A stretch of DNA of 64,000 nt from Candidatus Hermodarchaeota archaeon (GCA_016840065.1 JAEOTB010000054.1:16483-80482), one strand, 5' to 3'; shown: positions 49,208 to 59,112, numbered from the stretch's first letter. The notes: generated by a model from the letters alone, not told the origin. Made by a program: numbers and translations.

Positions 49208-50179
49208 GTGATAATTATGGAACCCGAACTAAAAACTCTAGTAGATGTGTATGGTCGAGAGAACCTCCCCACTCTTTTCTGTTTATTGTTGTCCAGAGAA
49301 CCTATCTTAGTGACAGGACAAGCGGATAGCGAAGCACTATCAATCCCATTGAAGATATTCACGCCTCACCGACGGGTTGTAACTGATCTTGATGTAACGC
49401 AAATATCACCATCCACCATAGTTGAACGCCTAAAAAGGGTTCAAGCCCAGACTTCTGGGAATTACGTGGTTGTTTTCCAAAACATTCCATCGGATTCAAT
49501 ATCTGAATTTGTGGAGCATCTGGACAGCTCTGATTTTAATCACAGCTGGATAGGAAACATTTCAACTCCAGTTGAAGTTGACGCTGTCACCTTCAGCATT
49601 GAGACAAAGGAGTTTCAGGGTGCTAAAATGGCCCTACCAATCCTAACTTTCGCTCAGACATTGCTTGAAAAGGTATTATCAGGACAGCTCTCGCTGGAGA
49701 ATTTCACCCAAGAACTAAGTAACCAAATCAGCATGGCTGAACAGCTCTATAAAAGACTAACCAAGCTCAAAAAGGCCGAGGACCTTGTAGGATTTCTTGG
49801 TCTGGACCCTCAAACCACCAACTTCGATGATATGTCCACACTCTTCCAACAAGAATATGGACTGCCCCTTGCTGATATGCTTCACCAGAGACTGGTTAAA
49901 TTCACCCGCTTAACCAAACTTTCCCAAATCACCTCCTTGACTCTGCTTCGACTACCCCAGCATTTGAAACTAACTGCTATGGCGATGCTTAGGCTCAGGA
50001 AAGCAACAGCTGGTGAGGTCAGTAAGCTGACTACGAGAACTCGGGGGTTAGAATCAAGGTATCTAAACGACCTAGCTAACATGGGCTTTCTCTGGAAAGA
50101 ACAGGAAGGGCGCCGTGCCTGGTTCAGTATTAAATCAGCAGCACCAACTCCAGGAACTGCACCTGAACCTCCCTTCTAG
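49208..50179 (+). CDS. Unknown N-terminal domain plus C-terminal winged-HTH-like domain shared with 47877..48347
   Basis: C-terminal LTKLSQITSLTLLRLPQHLKLTAMAMLRLRKATAGEVSKLTTRTRGLESRYLNDLANMGFLWK aligns with the C-terminus of 47877..48347. Confidence 0.75.
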   Translation: MIIMEPELKTLVDVYGRENLPTLFCLLLSREPILVTGQADSEALSIPLKIFTPHRRVVTDLDVTQISPSTIVERLKRVQAQTSGNYVVVFQNIPSDSISEFVEHLDSSDFNHSWIGNISTPVEVDAVTFSIETKEFQGAKMALPILTFAQTLLEKVLSGQLSLENFTQELSNQISMAEQLYKRLTKLKKAEDLVGFLGLDPQTTNFDDMSTLFQQEYGLPLADMLHQRLVKFTRLTKLSQITSLTLLRLPQHLKLTAMAMLRLRKATAGEVSKLTTRTRGLESRYLNDLANMGFLWKEQEGRRAWFSIKSAAPTPGTAPEPPF

Positions 50180-50293
50180 GCGATTCTAATCACATCGAGT
50201 AAATACAAGAAATTACAACCTCATAGGCATTGACTATCCCCAACACCAAAAAGAATATACTATTCTAGTTGGTAAGTTTTTAGATAACAGAAG

Positions 50294-52798
50294 GTGAAAA
50301 AGATGGCAGAAGAGGAAACGGACAAAGAGTTACAACAAATAACCCTTCGGGAACGTAACCTAGAATTCTATGAAGCAGCCCAAGCTTGTTTCGCGTGGTA
50401 CCGAAAGAGTCGTGACCATAACTTTGCGGTCCGAGGATGCGAGAACCTCTCAGCGAGTGCGTGGCAAGCGAAGGATAAGGAAGAGATGGATCAGCGGCTT
50501 AGAGAGGTTGTCACGCAATGTCAAACTGTCGCTGCTAATCCGATGCTAAGTGACTCCCAGCGCGCCCAGCTTCAAGGAATGATTTTGGAGTCAGAAGGTT
50601 GGCTTTCCGATCCGCCCGACGCAGACAAGTTCATCGAAGCTGTCAAGGTGTATGTCGATTCAGGAAACGTCTATTACGCCCTACAACTCATTCCCAGTCT
50701 AATTCCCTTTGTCCCCATGGAAAGACAGATCTACTGGGCTGAGTATGGAAACCAACTCGCCGAACCTCTGCCAGATGATCACAAGAACATTTTCTTCATT
50801 CTCTTCTCTGACCCGCTGATAGCTTATGTTGACCTTGAGAAGAAAACGAAAATAGCCGAAGAAATCTTCAAGCGAGCTGAGGCCCTTTCTTCTTCTACTA
50901 CTGATAGCCACCTCAAGGAGTTAGCTATACTCAAGGCTCTGAATACAACCCACCAGTACGGAGTAGAGAGGGACCGAGGTCATGAGATTCGACAAGCAAA
51001 CTTGGATGGGCTTGAGCGAGCGCTTTCTAATATTCACTCCAATCTTTTACGTGGGATCATGCTACAAGTCCTAGGTCTTTCTTATTATCGGCTAGCTGAA
51101 AGAGAAAAGGTTCCTGACATGAGGAGTACTCTATTCCAAGAATCAAGTGGTTTTGCTCAGGAATCAGTTTCCACCTTGGAACGGACGCGAGCATACGGAG
51201 AGTTGTTTAACTCCTATATTCGAGCAGGTACAACTTTTCTTAGCATCGCAGAACTGGCCAAGGATATCGAAAAACGTAACGAACTATATGGATTAGGTAA
51301 GGAGTACTTGCAGAAGGGACGAACGATAGGGGCTAGTACTCAGCTAGTACAACTGCGTGCTAACGTCGCCATCAATCTAGGAGTGGTTATTGAACGCATG
51401 TTGTGGCTCGAGACCGACCTTGAACGTAGAAGGGAATTGCTTCAAGAGGCCTTTGATTTACAGTTAGAGGCTAAGGAGCTCGCTGAGCAAAGTCAGGGAT
51501 ACAGGATGGCAGGTTATGCTAGTATGAACGCTAGCGAGTTCTGTGGGCTGATTTCAGACTTGGTATCCAAGCTCAGTGAGAAACAGAAGTGGGCATCCCG
51601 CCAACTTGGGCTTGGTCGTCAGAGTATAGAATTTTTGAAGGAAACCAAGGATTGGCGAGGTCAAATGGGAGCATACACCAATGCAGCCTTCGCTTATGAC
51701 AAGTTGGCTGAAGTATCTCCCTCCCTTGAAGAGAAACAGAAGCATCTCCAAGAGATGCTTAAATTTGCCTTGCAGAGCCTTGAATTAGTTGAACAGGTCA
51801 ATGACCCCCTGTCAACAGCCTTCGCATATCAGAAAACAGCGGACGCCTACCGTAAGCTTGGAGTTATTTCCGGGGATGTTGAGAAACTAGTTCAAGCTAT
51901 CAAGTTCTACGAGCTATCCAAGGTAGATTACGAAAAGACTGGCGAGAGACACAAGCAGGGAGAAATCAACACCATTCTTGCTGATACGCTGTTGATTCGT
52001 TCAGGTCTTGATTCAAAGTTGCCTGCAGGAAAGCGTCAAGAAATACTTCAGCGATGTCAAAGCATCCATCGTACAACATCGGAATTGTACAACCAGCTTT
52101 TCCTCTTCCATAAAGCTGGTGAGAACCTCTGGAAAATTGGGCAGATACACCTTATCAAGGGTGAGCACAACGAAGCTCGGGAAGCTTTTACTGAAGTGAG
52201 AGACGCCTTCAACAGAATTGCGCGTATGGTACCTGCACTTGCTGAAGGATACAGTTTGTTCATTAAATTCTCCGAAGCCTACATCAGGATTCCTGACGGG
52301 TTAGCTAATTTCGCAAGGGGCGGCTATTCAGAGACTGAAAAAACCTTCAACGAAGTTGCTTCCGAGTTCACAAAGGAGGCAGAGAGTAGCCTCCGCCAAC
52401 TCCGTCAACTCCTAGAGGCTGCAAACTCTGTTTGCCAATTCGTAACCACTGGAAATTCTGGCCCAGCAGAAAAAGCGAAACAACAATTGAACCGCCTCAA
52501 ATCTACACTACAACCTGATGCATACACGCTACGTCTTCCATTCAGTATCCATGATTCGATAAGGAAATTACTGTCCTTCATCGAGGATCCAAGTCAAAGC
52601 TTTCCTCCACCCCTCATTGACCTTCCACTCGAGGAGAAGATGTTGACAATTGCCCAGACTGGACACTTGGTTCGTACAGCCATGAGTTTGTATCAAGCCG
52701 CGTCTCAGCATCAAGAAACCGAAGTCGCTGCGCCAACAGAGGAAACTATCCGCTCCTATGTCGCTCGAATAAGTCAAATGGTTGCCTCCCGAGCGTGA
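50294..52798 (+). CDS. Large alpha-helical (TPR/SNAP-like) repeat protein
   Basis: 834 aa, nearly all amphipathic helices with A..Y...A/Y.KLA/Y patterns (e.g. TAFAYQKTADAYRKLGVISGDVEKLVQAIKFYELSKVDYEKTGERHKQGEINTILAD). Confidence 0.75.
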   Translation: MKKMAEEETDKELQQITLRERNLEFYEAAQACFAWYRKSRDHNFAVRGCENLSASAWQAKDKEEMDQRLREVVTQCQTVAANPMLSDSQRAQLQGMILESEGWLSDPPDADKFIEAVKVYVDSGNVYYALQLIPSLIPFVPMERQIYWAEYGNQLAEPLPDDHKNIFFILFSDPLIAYVDLEKKTKIAEEIFKRAEALSSSTTDSHLKELAILKALNTTHQYGVERDRGHEIRQANLDGLERALSNIHSNLLRGIMLQVLGLSYYRLAEREKVPDMRSTLFQESSGFAQESVSTLERTRAYGELFNSYIRAGTTFLSIAELAKDIEKRNELYGLGKEYLQKGRTIGASTQLVQLRANVAINLGVVIERMLWLETDLERRRELLQEAFDLQLEAKELAEQSQGYRMAGYASMNASEFCGLISDLVSKLSEKQKWASRQLGLGRQSIEFLKETKDWRGQMGAYTNAAFAYDKLAEVSPSLEEKQKHLQEMLKFALQSLELVEQVNDPLSTAFAYQKTADAYRKLGVISGDVEKLVQAIKFYELSKVDYEKTGERHKQGEINTILADTLLIRSGLDSKLPAGKRQEILQRCQSIHRTTSELYNQLFLFHKAGENLWKIGQIHLIKGEHNEAREAFTEVRDAFNRIARMVPALAEGYSLFIKFSEAYIRIPDGLANFARGGYSETEKTFNEVASEFTKEAESSLRQLRQLLEAANSVCQFVTTGNSGPAEKAKQQLNRLKSTLQPDAYTLRLPFSIHDSIRKLLSFIEDPSQSFPPPLIDLPLEEKMLTIAQTGHLVRTAMSLYQAASQHQETEVAAPTEETIRSYVARISQMVASRA

Positions 52799-52824
52799 CC
52801 CACAATCCAGGTTAGTGAAATAGA

Positions 52825-53715
52825 ATGACGCGCACTATCACACTGAGTTATCTTGTTGCCTTTAGTTTGGGTGTCATTTCCTTTGTCCTGTTAATGACAT
52901 TCCTTGGTTGGGATTTGATTGCGTTCACCAACCCAACCTTATTGTTCATACCTGCTCTCTGCTCTGGTATCGTCATGAAGGTTCTCGGCGGATTAGGTAT
53001 AGCGATTAACTACGCGGTGTTTTGTCAGTTAGTCTTTAGGACTTTCTCAGGCTCTATGAAAGGGCGGAAGGGACGAGTAAGGACCTTTAAGGTGATATTA
53101 TTGGTCGTTGCCTTTGTGCTTTGTGGGTATGCGTTGTATCGCATCATAGGTGCCTTCTTCCTGTCGCAGCCTCAGACCCTCTTTGATCTTATACTGAATA
53201 TTTACGGAGCAGTATCCCTGATGGTCTGGATTTACATTCTCCCAGCAATTCGGGGCAGCTATGGTGAAGGCGACAAGAGTGTGCTGGATCGCATTCGTGC
53301 GAAGATAGGGAATGCCCGGTTTTCTCTGTGGAAAGGATACCGTTATCGAATTCGTCGAGATTATGGCACAGTACAGGCAGCTGAATATGAACGTCTACAG
53401 GGGAGCCTTGATGATGTCCGTGGGCAGTTGAGTGGCCTCCTGTTGCTTCCTCTCGCGTTGATTCTGCTCTTATTCCCTCCGCTAATAGGTGTGGTTCTTG
53501 TTCTTTGGGTTAGGCTTTTCTCGTTGAAGAAGAGGCCTCTAATGAAAGGAGAACGGCTCATCCTTGGGATTGTTAGTGCCAGTATCTTGATGATGAGTCT
53601 TTTCATCAATCTATTCATGAGTATGCCCTCGATGACCTCATATCTTGATTTAACCTATGGTTTTGCGATTCTTGCAGGTGTTTTCCTTCTGGCTTACCTC
53701 GTCCTCAAATCCTAG
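52825..53715 (+). CDS. Multi-TM membrane protein, last gene of putative operon
   Basis: 296 aa, about seven hydrophobic segments, 26-nt gap from previous gene. Confidence 0.75.
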   Translation: MTRTITLSYLVAFSLGVISFVLLMTFLGWDLIAFTNPTLLFIPALCSGIVMKVLGGLGIAINYAVFCQLVFRTFSGSMKGRKGRVRTFKVILLVVAFVLCGYALYRIIGAFFLSQPQTLFDLILNIYGAVSLMVWIYILPAIRGSYGEGDKSVLDRIRAKIGNARFSLWKGYRYRIRRDYGTVQAAEYERLQGSLDDVRGQLSGLLLLPLALILLLFPPLIGVVLVLWVRLFSLKKRPLMKGERLILGIVSASILMMSLFINLFMSMPSMTSYLDLTYGFAILAGVFLLAYLVLKS

Positions 53716-53887
53716 CCCATCTCGGGCTTCTAGGGAGTGGTTAGTTCTCTCCGCTATCTGTATCAAGTGAGGGGTGCCAAAGTGGGTTGCCTACCAATGC
53801 AGCAACGGAATCCGGCAGGTAACAACAGGAGGTTCATTATCTCTTCTAGTTGGGTTAGGGGTTCACAACTGTCTACTTGTTCATGCA

Positions 53888-55609
53888 TTATAACACCACC
53901 TTTACTTTTGCATCACGAGGTTCTGGGAGCAAATCCTCACCGATGATTTGACTCAATCGGTCAAATTCGCTTAGAATTGAGCCGTCAGCGTCAACTGCAA
54001 TACAGGCACCATCTATTATTCGTGTTTGAATTGTCCCCTGAGCATTGGGATTGCCTTTCAATCCAGGTGCATCAAGAACTCCTTGCCTTAATGCGAGAAT
54101 ATAGGTTTCGGGGTTCAAGAGTGGATGAACTGCTTTGTTTTGAGGCAGTTTCATTAAAACACTCAGCAGCATTTTCGCTTCCGATACGAGCTGTTCTTTA
54201 CGTTGTATGATCTTTGGATCTAGCTGATAGTTCGGTAGACCTTGTAAACTTTCCTTGACTACTTGTCGTACAATCTTACAGCTTGTAATGATATCGCTGG
54301 GCGTCGCAGCATGATCTGCTTCACAGAACCCAACTACATGGAATATACTTGGTTTCAGATGCATAGCGGTATAGGCTGAGGCTGCGATTTGTCCCTTCGC
54401 TGCATCCAAGTCGACAGGAAGGCTAAGGAGCCCAGCTCGAACTTGTCGATGAACCCTGAAGAATTGATCCTCTAAGGTTTCAATTAGCTCTATCGTTGCC
54501 CACATTTTAGCAAGATCCATTACTGGTGAAACACCTAGGGGCGTATTCAGCATAAACTGAGCGATGTAATCACGTGTACCTACAACTTTTGCAATATAGG
54601 CTGACCAGTAGGCTGCCGCAACAGCAATTGTGTCATGAGCTTGGCGAAGGCTCCAGTGATGTGGCTCGTTCACCTCAACAGGGATACGATGCTGCGCGTG
54701 CCACCGAAGATTTTCGATATTCTCGCGAATAGCGAGAGCTAGAGACCGTTTACTTCGTCCGTCAAGAACACTATACCAATTGATTGGTGTTGCATTCCAA
54801 GCACTCTTAATCGTCTTGTCTAACAAGATTGCCCATTGGGTTAAATCCTGAGTACCACTGTAGCAACGAAGTAACGGGTAATTCCCCTGCTGCGCAGCTT
54901 GATAAATTGAAATCAAATCTTGCTCTGACCGGACAGGTACACCACCTGCCCCTTCGAGAGAGGCGACCATTTCATCAGGACGGAAGAAGAATTGCTGAGC
55001 GTTCTGGTCAGGTGCTATGGAAAGGATATCCAGACACCTACTTCTGGCTATTTCTCCAACACCTTGAATCGTCTCTTCAAGGCTGGGTAAACCAAAATGA
55101 TGTCGGATTAGCGGCCAGGGGCTTCGCTGAGACATTCGAGGCAGTAATGATTTCTTGTAGATACCACTTCGCGAAGATAAATGGGAACCAGTCATCTTCT
55201 CAGGTGAACAACCACTAGATAGAAACATCAACACCTCTTCTTCTGTGGCGCTCCCATCAAAACAATAGTCGAATATTTTAAGCGGGTGAACTTTTTCAAC
55301 AACTGGTGTTGTTCCACCAAAAATCCATGTTCTAGGAGTAAGCTTACGACGCTTCAGAGCGTGTGCCAATTCTTTGACGAGTTGATAAGCAGCCTTTGGC
55401 GTAAGCCGGTAACTAAGCGCTACGACGGGCGCATTGGTTTGTTCGACCTCATCAAGAATGGTTTTCACGGGAATTGCAGGCCCAAGAAACTTGGTTGAAT
55501 AGCCCTTGGCGTCAGCAAGTTGCAGGAAGTTGAGGATTCCCGCAACGTGCACACAATTCCCCAGACAGGCACCTAGAATCAATTTCCCTTGAGAGGTGGA
55601 GCCTGTCAT
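53888..55609 (-). CDS. Cobalamin-binding-domain protein with a large C-terminal region (mutase-like)
   Basis: N-terminal LILGACLGNCVHVAGILNFLQLADAKGYSTKFLGPAIPVKTILDEVEQTNAPVVALSYRLTP...WIFGGTTPV resembles a B12-binding Rossmann domain (H..G retained, first D of DxHxxG replaced by C). Confidence 0.65.
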   Translation of the reverse strand: MTGSTSQGKLILGACLGNCVHVAGILNFLQLADAKGYSTKFLGPAIPVKTILDEVEQTNAPVVALSYRLTPKAAYQLVKELAHALKRRKLTPRTWIFGGTTPVVEKVHPLKIFDYCFDGSATEEEVLMFLSSGCSPEKMTGSHLSSRSGIYKKSLLPRMSQRSPWPLIRHHFGLPSLEETIQGVGEIARSRCLDILSIAPDQNAQQFFFRPDEMVASLEGAGGVPVRSEQDLISIYQAAQQGNYPLLRCYSGTQDLTQWAILLDKTIKSAWNATPINWYSVLDGRSKRSLALAIRENIENLRWHAQHRIPVEVNEPHHWSLRQAHDTIAVAAAYWSAYIAKVVGTRDYIAQFMLNTPLGVSPVMDLAKMWATIELIETLEDQFFRVHRQVRAGLLSLPVDLDAAKGQIAASAYTAMHLKPSIFHVVGFCEADHAATPSDIITSCKIVRQVVKESLQGLPNYQLDPKIIQRKEQLVSEAKMLLSVLMKLPQNKAVHPLLNPETYILALRQGVLDAPGLKGNPNAQGTIQTRIIDGACIAVDADGSILSEFDRLSQIIGEDLLPEPRDAKVKVVL

Positions 55610-55611
55610 AT

Positions 55612-56760
55612 CTATTCAACACTCTCCATTTCTTCATCTAAAGACAGTAATATATCTGAATGAGCGATAGTAGCCAATGAGCCGTGCCATACGTATAGCT
55701 GCAACTCGATTGCAGACAGATTTTCGATGCCCAGACATTCAGCTGTTCGCCCCTCCTTCCAGAAATCACGTCCAGTCAGGTGGCAAGCCATATCTACAGC
55801 TGTACATATTGCGGGTGTAGCTACTCCCACTGATTCACCGATTGCTGCCAGAGGTACAAGCCCTGTGGGAACATCTTCCCAGATATACCGGTGATCAAGA
55901 GATTTGGGTGCTCCAAGACCCTGATAACATGATGTGGTCTGTAGGCACTCATAGAGGTTCTGGCCCTTGGAATCATAGACTTTCCGGAGCCATTCTGCTG
56001 CTGACAAGAGGTTCTTTCCTAATGCTCTTCCAATGGTTACTCGTTCAGTGTCAATCTTCTCAATAAACTGTGCTACGGTTGGTGAAACACCATCAAGATA
56101 ATGATTATACTGGCCATTAGTGGATTCAGCTCGACCAGTATTGAGGATAAGCGGTGCAGGATGAAATACCGCCCCAATATTACTCAAACCCGTTTCCAAT
56201 ATATCTGCTGCTTCCCGAATACCGGGTAAGATCTTAGATATCTGTTCACAGACTTCTTTGGTGTGGGTGCCAGGGAAGGAGGCTATAGGCAATTCCTTCT
56301 TGATAGCTGAAACTTGGGCTTGCCCTGGACCAATGACTCTACTTACCAGTGGAAACGTCTGGGCTTCAGAGATAACCGGCGACCACCCGATTCTACTCTC
56401 TAGGATTTTAGAGAATTCTAAGGCTCCACCGGTTCTTCCAGGGATGAGGAGCACAACATGCTCGGGTGAGAGATACTTCGCACATTGTACAGCGAGATCT
56501 CTATGAGCGGAGGCAGGGACAACAAGAAATACTAGCTTTGCGTGGGAAAGGGCTTCCTGGATTTTTGATGAGCATTTTGCCAGCTCTGCAAATCCTGAAA
56601 CAACACCGTCAACCTCTATCCCGCCCTGCTGGATAATGGGCTTAATACGGGCTTTTGACCGATTGTACAGGTACACCCCGTGCCCATTAAGGGCAAGATA
56701 CGCTGCTAGCCCTTGTCCGCCGTGCCCGGCTCCTAGTATAGATATATTTTCTGTAAACAT
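55612..56760 (-). CDS. Opine (octopine/nopaline)-dehydrogenase-family NAD(P)-dependent dehydrogenase
   Basis: ISILGAGHGGQGLAAYLALNGHGVYLYNRS; VFLVVPASAHRDLAVQCAKYLSPEHVVLLIPGRTGGALEF; later INTGR(AE)STNGQYNHYLDGVSPTVAQFIEKID. Start at 56760 preferred over the track's 56775. Confidence 0.82.
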   Translation of the reverse strand: MFTENISILGAGHGGQGLAAYLALNGHGVYLYNRSKARIKPIIQQGGIEVDGVVSGFAELAKCSSKIQEALSHAKLVFLVVPASAHRDLAVQCAKYLSPEHVVLLIPGRTGGALEFSKILESRIGWSPVISEAQTFPLVSRVIGPGQAQVSAIKKELPIASFPGTHTKEVCEQISKILPGIREAADILETGLSNIGAVFHPAPLILNTGRAESTNGQYNHYLDGVSPTVAQFIEKIDTERVTIGRALGKNLLSAAEWLRKVYDSKGQNLYECLQTTSCYQGLGAPKSLDHRYIWEDVPTGLVPLAAIGESVGVATPAICTAVDMACHLTGRDFWKEGRTAECLGIENLSAIELQLYVWHGSLATIAHSDILLSLDEEMESVE

Positions 56761-56807
56761 AATGTCTCCCTCCAAGATAGGTTTGTGAACGGTTTGCGAG
56801 GCGAATC

Positions 56808-56894
56808 TTTCGCTAGCGAAATTTCCTGTTAGAAAATGGAGGTTACGGGTCGTAACTGTAATATTTTTTACCGTTCATGTACTTGACCGTAAAA
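56808..56894. promoter_or_regulatory. Cluster of inverted repeats in divergent intergenic region
   Basis: Perfect 14-bp palindrome TTTCGCTAGCGAAA (56808-56821); GTTACGggtCGTAAC (56842-56856); TTTTAC-17-GTAAAA (56866-56894). Confidence 0.5.
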
Positions 56895-57019
56895 CTTTTT
56901 ATAGATGGTATTTAATAAGTCTTTCGGGCACTCTTATATCTAAAAGCCCTGCTGGTGAAATTCTGCCACAAAGTCATGAACGTCAGGCACGCACGGTAAA
57001 ATCGCCTAAATCGGCTAGA

Positions 57020-57562
57020 ATGCTAGTTAATCCCATAACAGCTAGTATTCTTCGCCACCTAGCAGAAGAAGAGCATTCGCTTGCTGAGTTAGCGAGCATT
57101 ATGGGTTTGAGTAAAAGCCGAGTTAGTTATCATCTACACCAACTTGAAGAAGAGCACTTGATCGAAAAGACTCGCGAAGATGTTTACCGGGGTGGTGTAA
57201 GATCGTTTTACCGAGCTTTTTCAACTCTACAACTCCCTAGACTTTCCTCACTTTCTGGTGCTGAAAGGGAGGCGCAATTGCTTCCCATCAAGACTTTTCT
57301 CTGGGGCTACCTTTTGGGCAAGTTTGAATCTAGCGCATGGGATTTCAAACACCTCGTGGGGAGGAAAATTGATGAATATGCCCAGGAGCTCGCAGAAACT
57401 CTTGTCGATATGGTTGAGAAAGGCGAAGAAATTGGAGAAGGTACCGCTGACCTGCTTTATCTTCGGCTCCTGAGTCGGTTAGCGAAATCCCACCTTAATA
57501 AGGAACGCATCAAGCTAGAACAAATTGGTCTAGTTCGCGAATCGGATAAAGGTCAAGACTAA
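57020..57562 (+). CDS. Winged-HTH (ArsR/TrmB-like) transcriptional regulator
   Basis: NPITASILRHLAEEEHSLAELASIMGLSKSRVSYHLHQLEEEHLIEKTRED. Confidence 0.85.
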   Translation: MLVNPITASILRHLAEEEHSLAELASIMGLSKSRVSYHLHQLEEEHLIEKTREDVYRGGVRSFYRAFSTLQLPRLSSLSGAEREAQLLPIKTFLWGYLLGKFESSAWDFKHLVGRKIDEYAQELAETLVDMVEKGEEIGEGTADLLYLRLLSRLAKSHLNKERIKLEQIGLVRESDKGQD

Positions 57563-57826
57563 CTCATAACTCGATGATATCTCGTTGAGGTTATGGCAAA
57601 CACCAAGTTGGCTAATACATAGGGCTTTTGGGGCTCCTAATGGCATGTTTTTATAACGTTGTGAAACACTTTTTCATGATAAAAGGGCACATTAATATAT
57701 GACAATGTGTTCCGTTGTTAGTAACACGGTGTTAAATTCATTCGTTGGAGTGGGGAGCAATCGGTTGATACGAATGGGACACTTGCATTAATGAATGGCT
57801 TAACACACGGTGCCATATAAGATGGG

Positions 57827-58816
57827 ATGAAGAAGAAAATGGGACAAGAAAGTCTTAGTGAACAGAGTGTCAAACACGCAAATACCCTCAGAGCTATTCA
57901 GGTCAAAGAAATTTGCCCTAATTGTGGAGTTCTAGAAACAGTTCGGGATGTTCCCCGTGGTGAAATTATCTGCACGAACTGTGGACTTGTGCTCGATGCA
58001 CATCTCATTGATTACGGACCTGAGTGGCGAGCCTTTACCAAACAAGAACGCGATAAACAAAAGCGTGTTGGAGATCCCCCTAGTCTTACCCGGTTCGATA
58101 AAGGCCTCAGCACCGACATCGACTGGCGAAACCGTGATGCTCGGAATAAATCAATAGCTCCAAGCCGCCTTGCTGAGATCTACAGACTTCGCAAATGGCA
58201 CCAACGCTCTCGAGTGCGTATAAATAAGTCTCGAAATCTAGTCAGCGCATTAGCTGAATTAACACGGATAACAAGTCAATTAAATCTCCCCTATTCTGTG
58301 AAAGCATCAGCTGCACACCTCTATCGTCGTGCTCTAGAACTTAGGTTGATTCGTGGACGGAGCATTGAAGGCATAGTGACTGCGTGCGTCTACGCTGCTT
58401 GCAGAATCCGTAATATTCCACTTACCATGCAGCAAATTGCTCGCCATTGTCATATTGATCGAAAAGAGCTAGGACAGTCTTCTAGATTTCTCGTCCGTAC
58501 ACTAGATTTACGTATTCCTGTTTCCCAAGCTAGTGACTATATTCCTCAATTCTCTGAGGCTTTAAAGCTAGATAACCGGGTGATACGTCGAGCCCTCCAA
58601 ATTATCGATGATGCACGAAGCAAATTGATTAGTACAGGTAAAGCACCCACAGGTATAGCAGCATCTTGTCTTTACATAGCTTGTATTCTTGAAGGTGTGA
58701 CTCGTACTCAGCGAGAAATTGCGAAAGTATCCGGAATAACTGAAGTGACGATTCGTAATCGATATAAGGAAATTATTGATCAGCTCGGAATCACTTTACA
58801 ATATCCTCAGAATTAA
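57827..58816 (+). CDS. tfb: Transcription initiation factor IIB
   Basis: CPNCGVLETVRDVPRGEIICTNCGLVLD zinc ribbon, B-reader-like GPEWRAFTKQERDKQKRVGDPPSLTRFDKGLSTDI, two cyclin-like repeats. Confidence 0.96.
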   Translation: MKKKMGQESLSEQSVKHANTLRAIQVKEICPNCGVLETVRDVPRGEIICTNCGLVLDAHLIDYGPEWRAFTKQERDKQKRVGDPPSLTRFDKGLSTDIDWRNRDARNKSIAPSRLAEIYRLRKWHQRSRVRINKSRNLVSALAELTRITSQLNLPYSVKASAAHLYRRALELRLIRGRSIEGIVTACVYAACRIRNIPLTMQQIARHCHIDRKELGQSSRFLVRTLDLRIPVSQASDYIPQFSEALKLDNRVIRRALQIIDDARSKLISTGKAPTGIAASCLYIACILEGVTRTQREIAKVSGITEVTIRNRYKEIIDQLGITLQYPQN

Positions 58817-59112
58817 GAAGGGAAGAATGATAATCGGAGAAAAGCCATTGTAACAGGGCATGAACCTGTGTTCTTTTAGCTGGAGGCGATTCAGAGGTGG
58901 TTTTTCCCTTTCGGGTTGGAGATATTTTCGAAATAGTCTTTGTTGCGCCCAGTTGAGAACATTTTGATTTATCAACGTATATTATATACATGGATATAAC
59001 AGAACATACAAGAAGTTAGAAACCCAAAAACTAGTCAGATGGTTCATAGAATGAATTACTGTTCAGTATTTGAATGCGCAAATTCGGAAGTAAACCGCCC
59101 ATTGATCATTAG

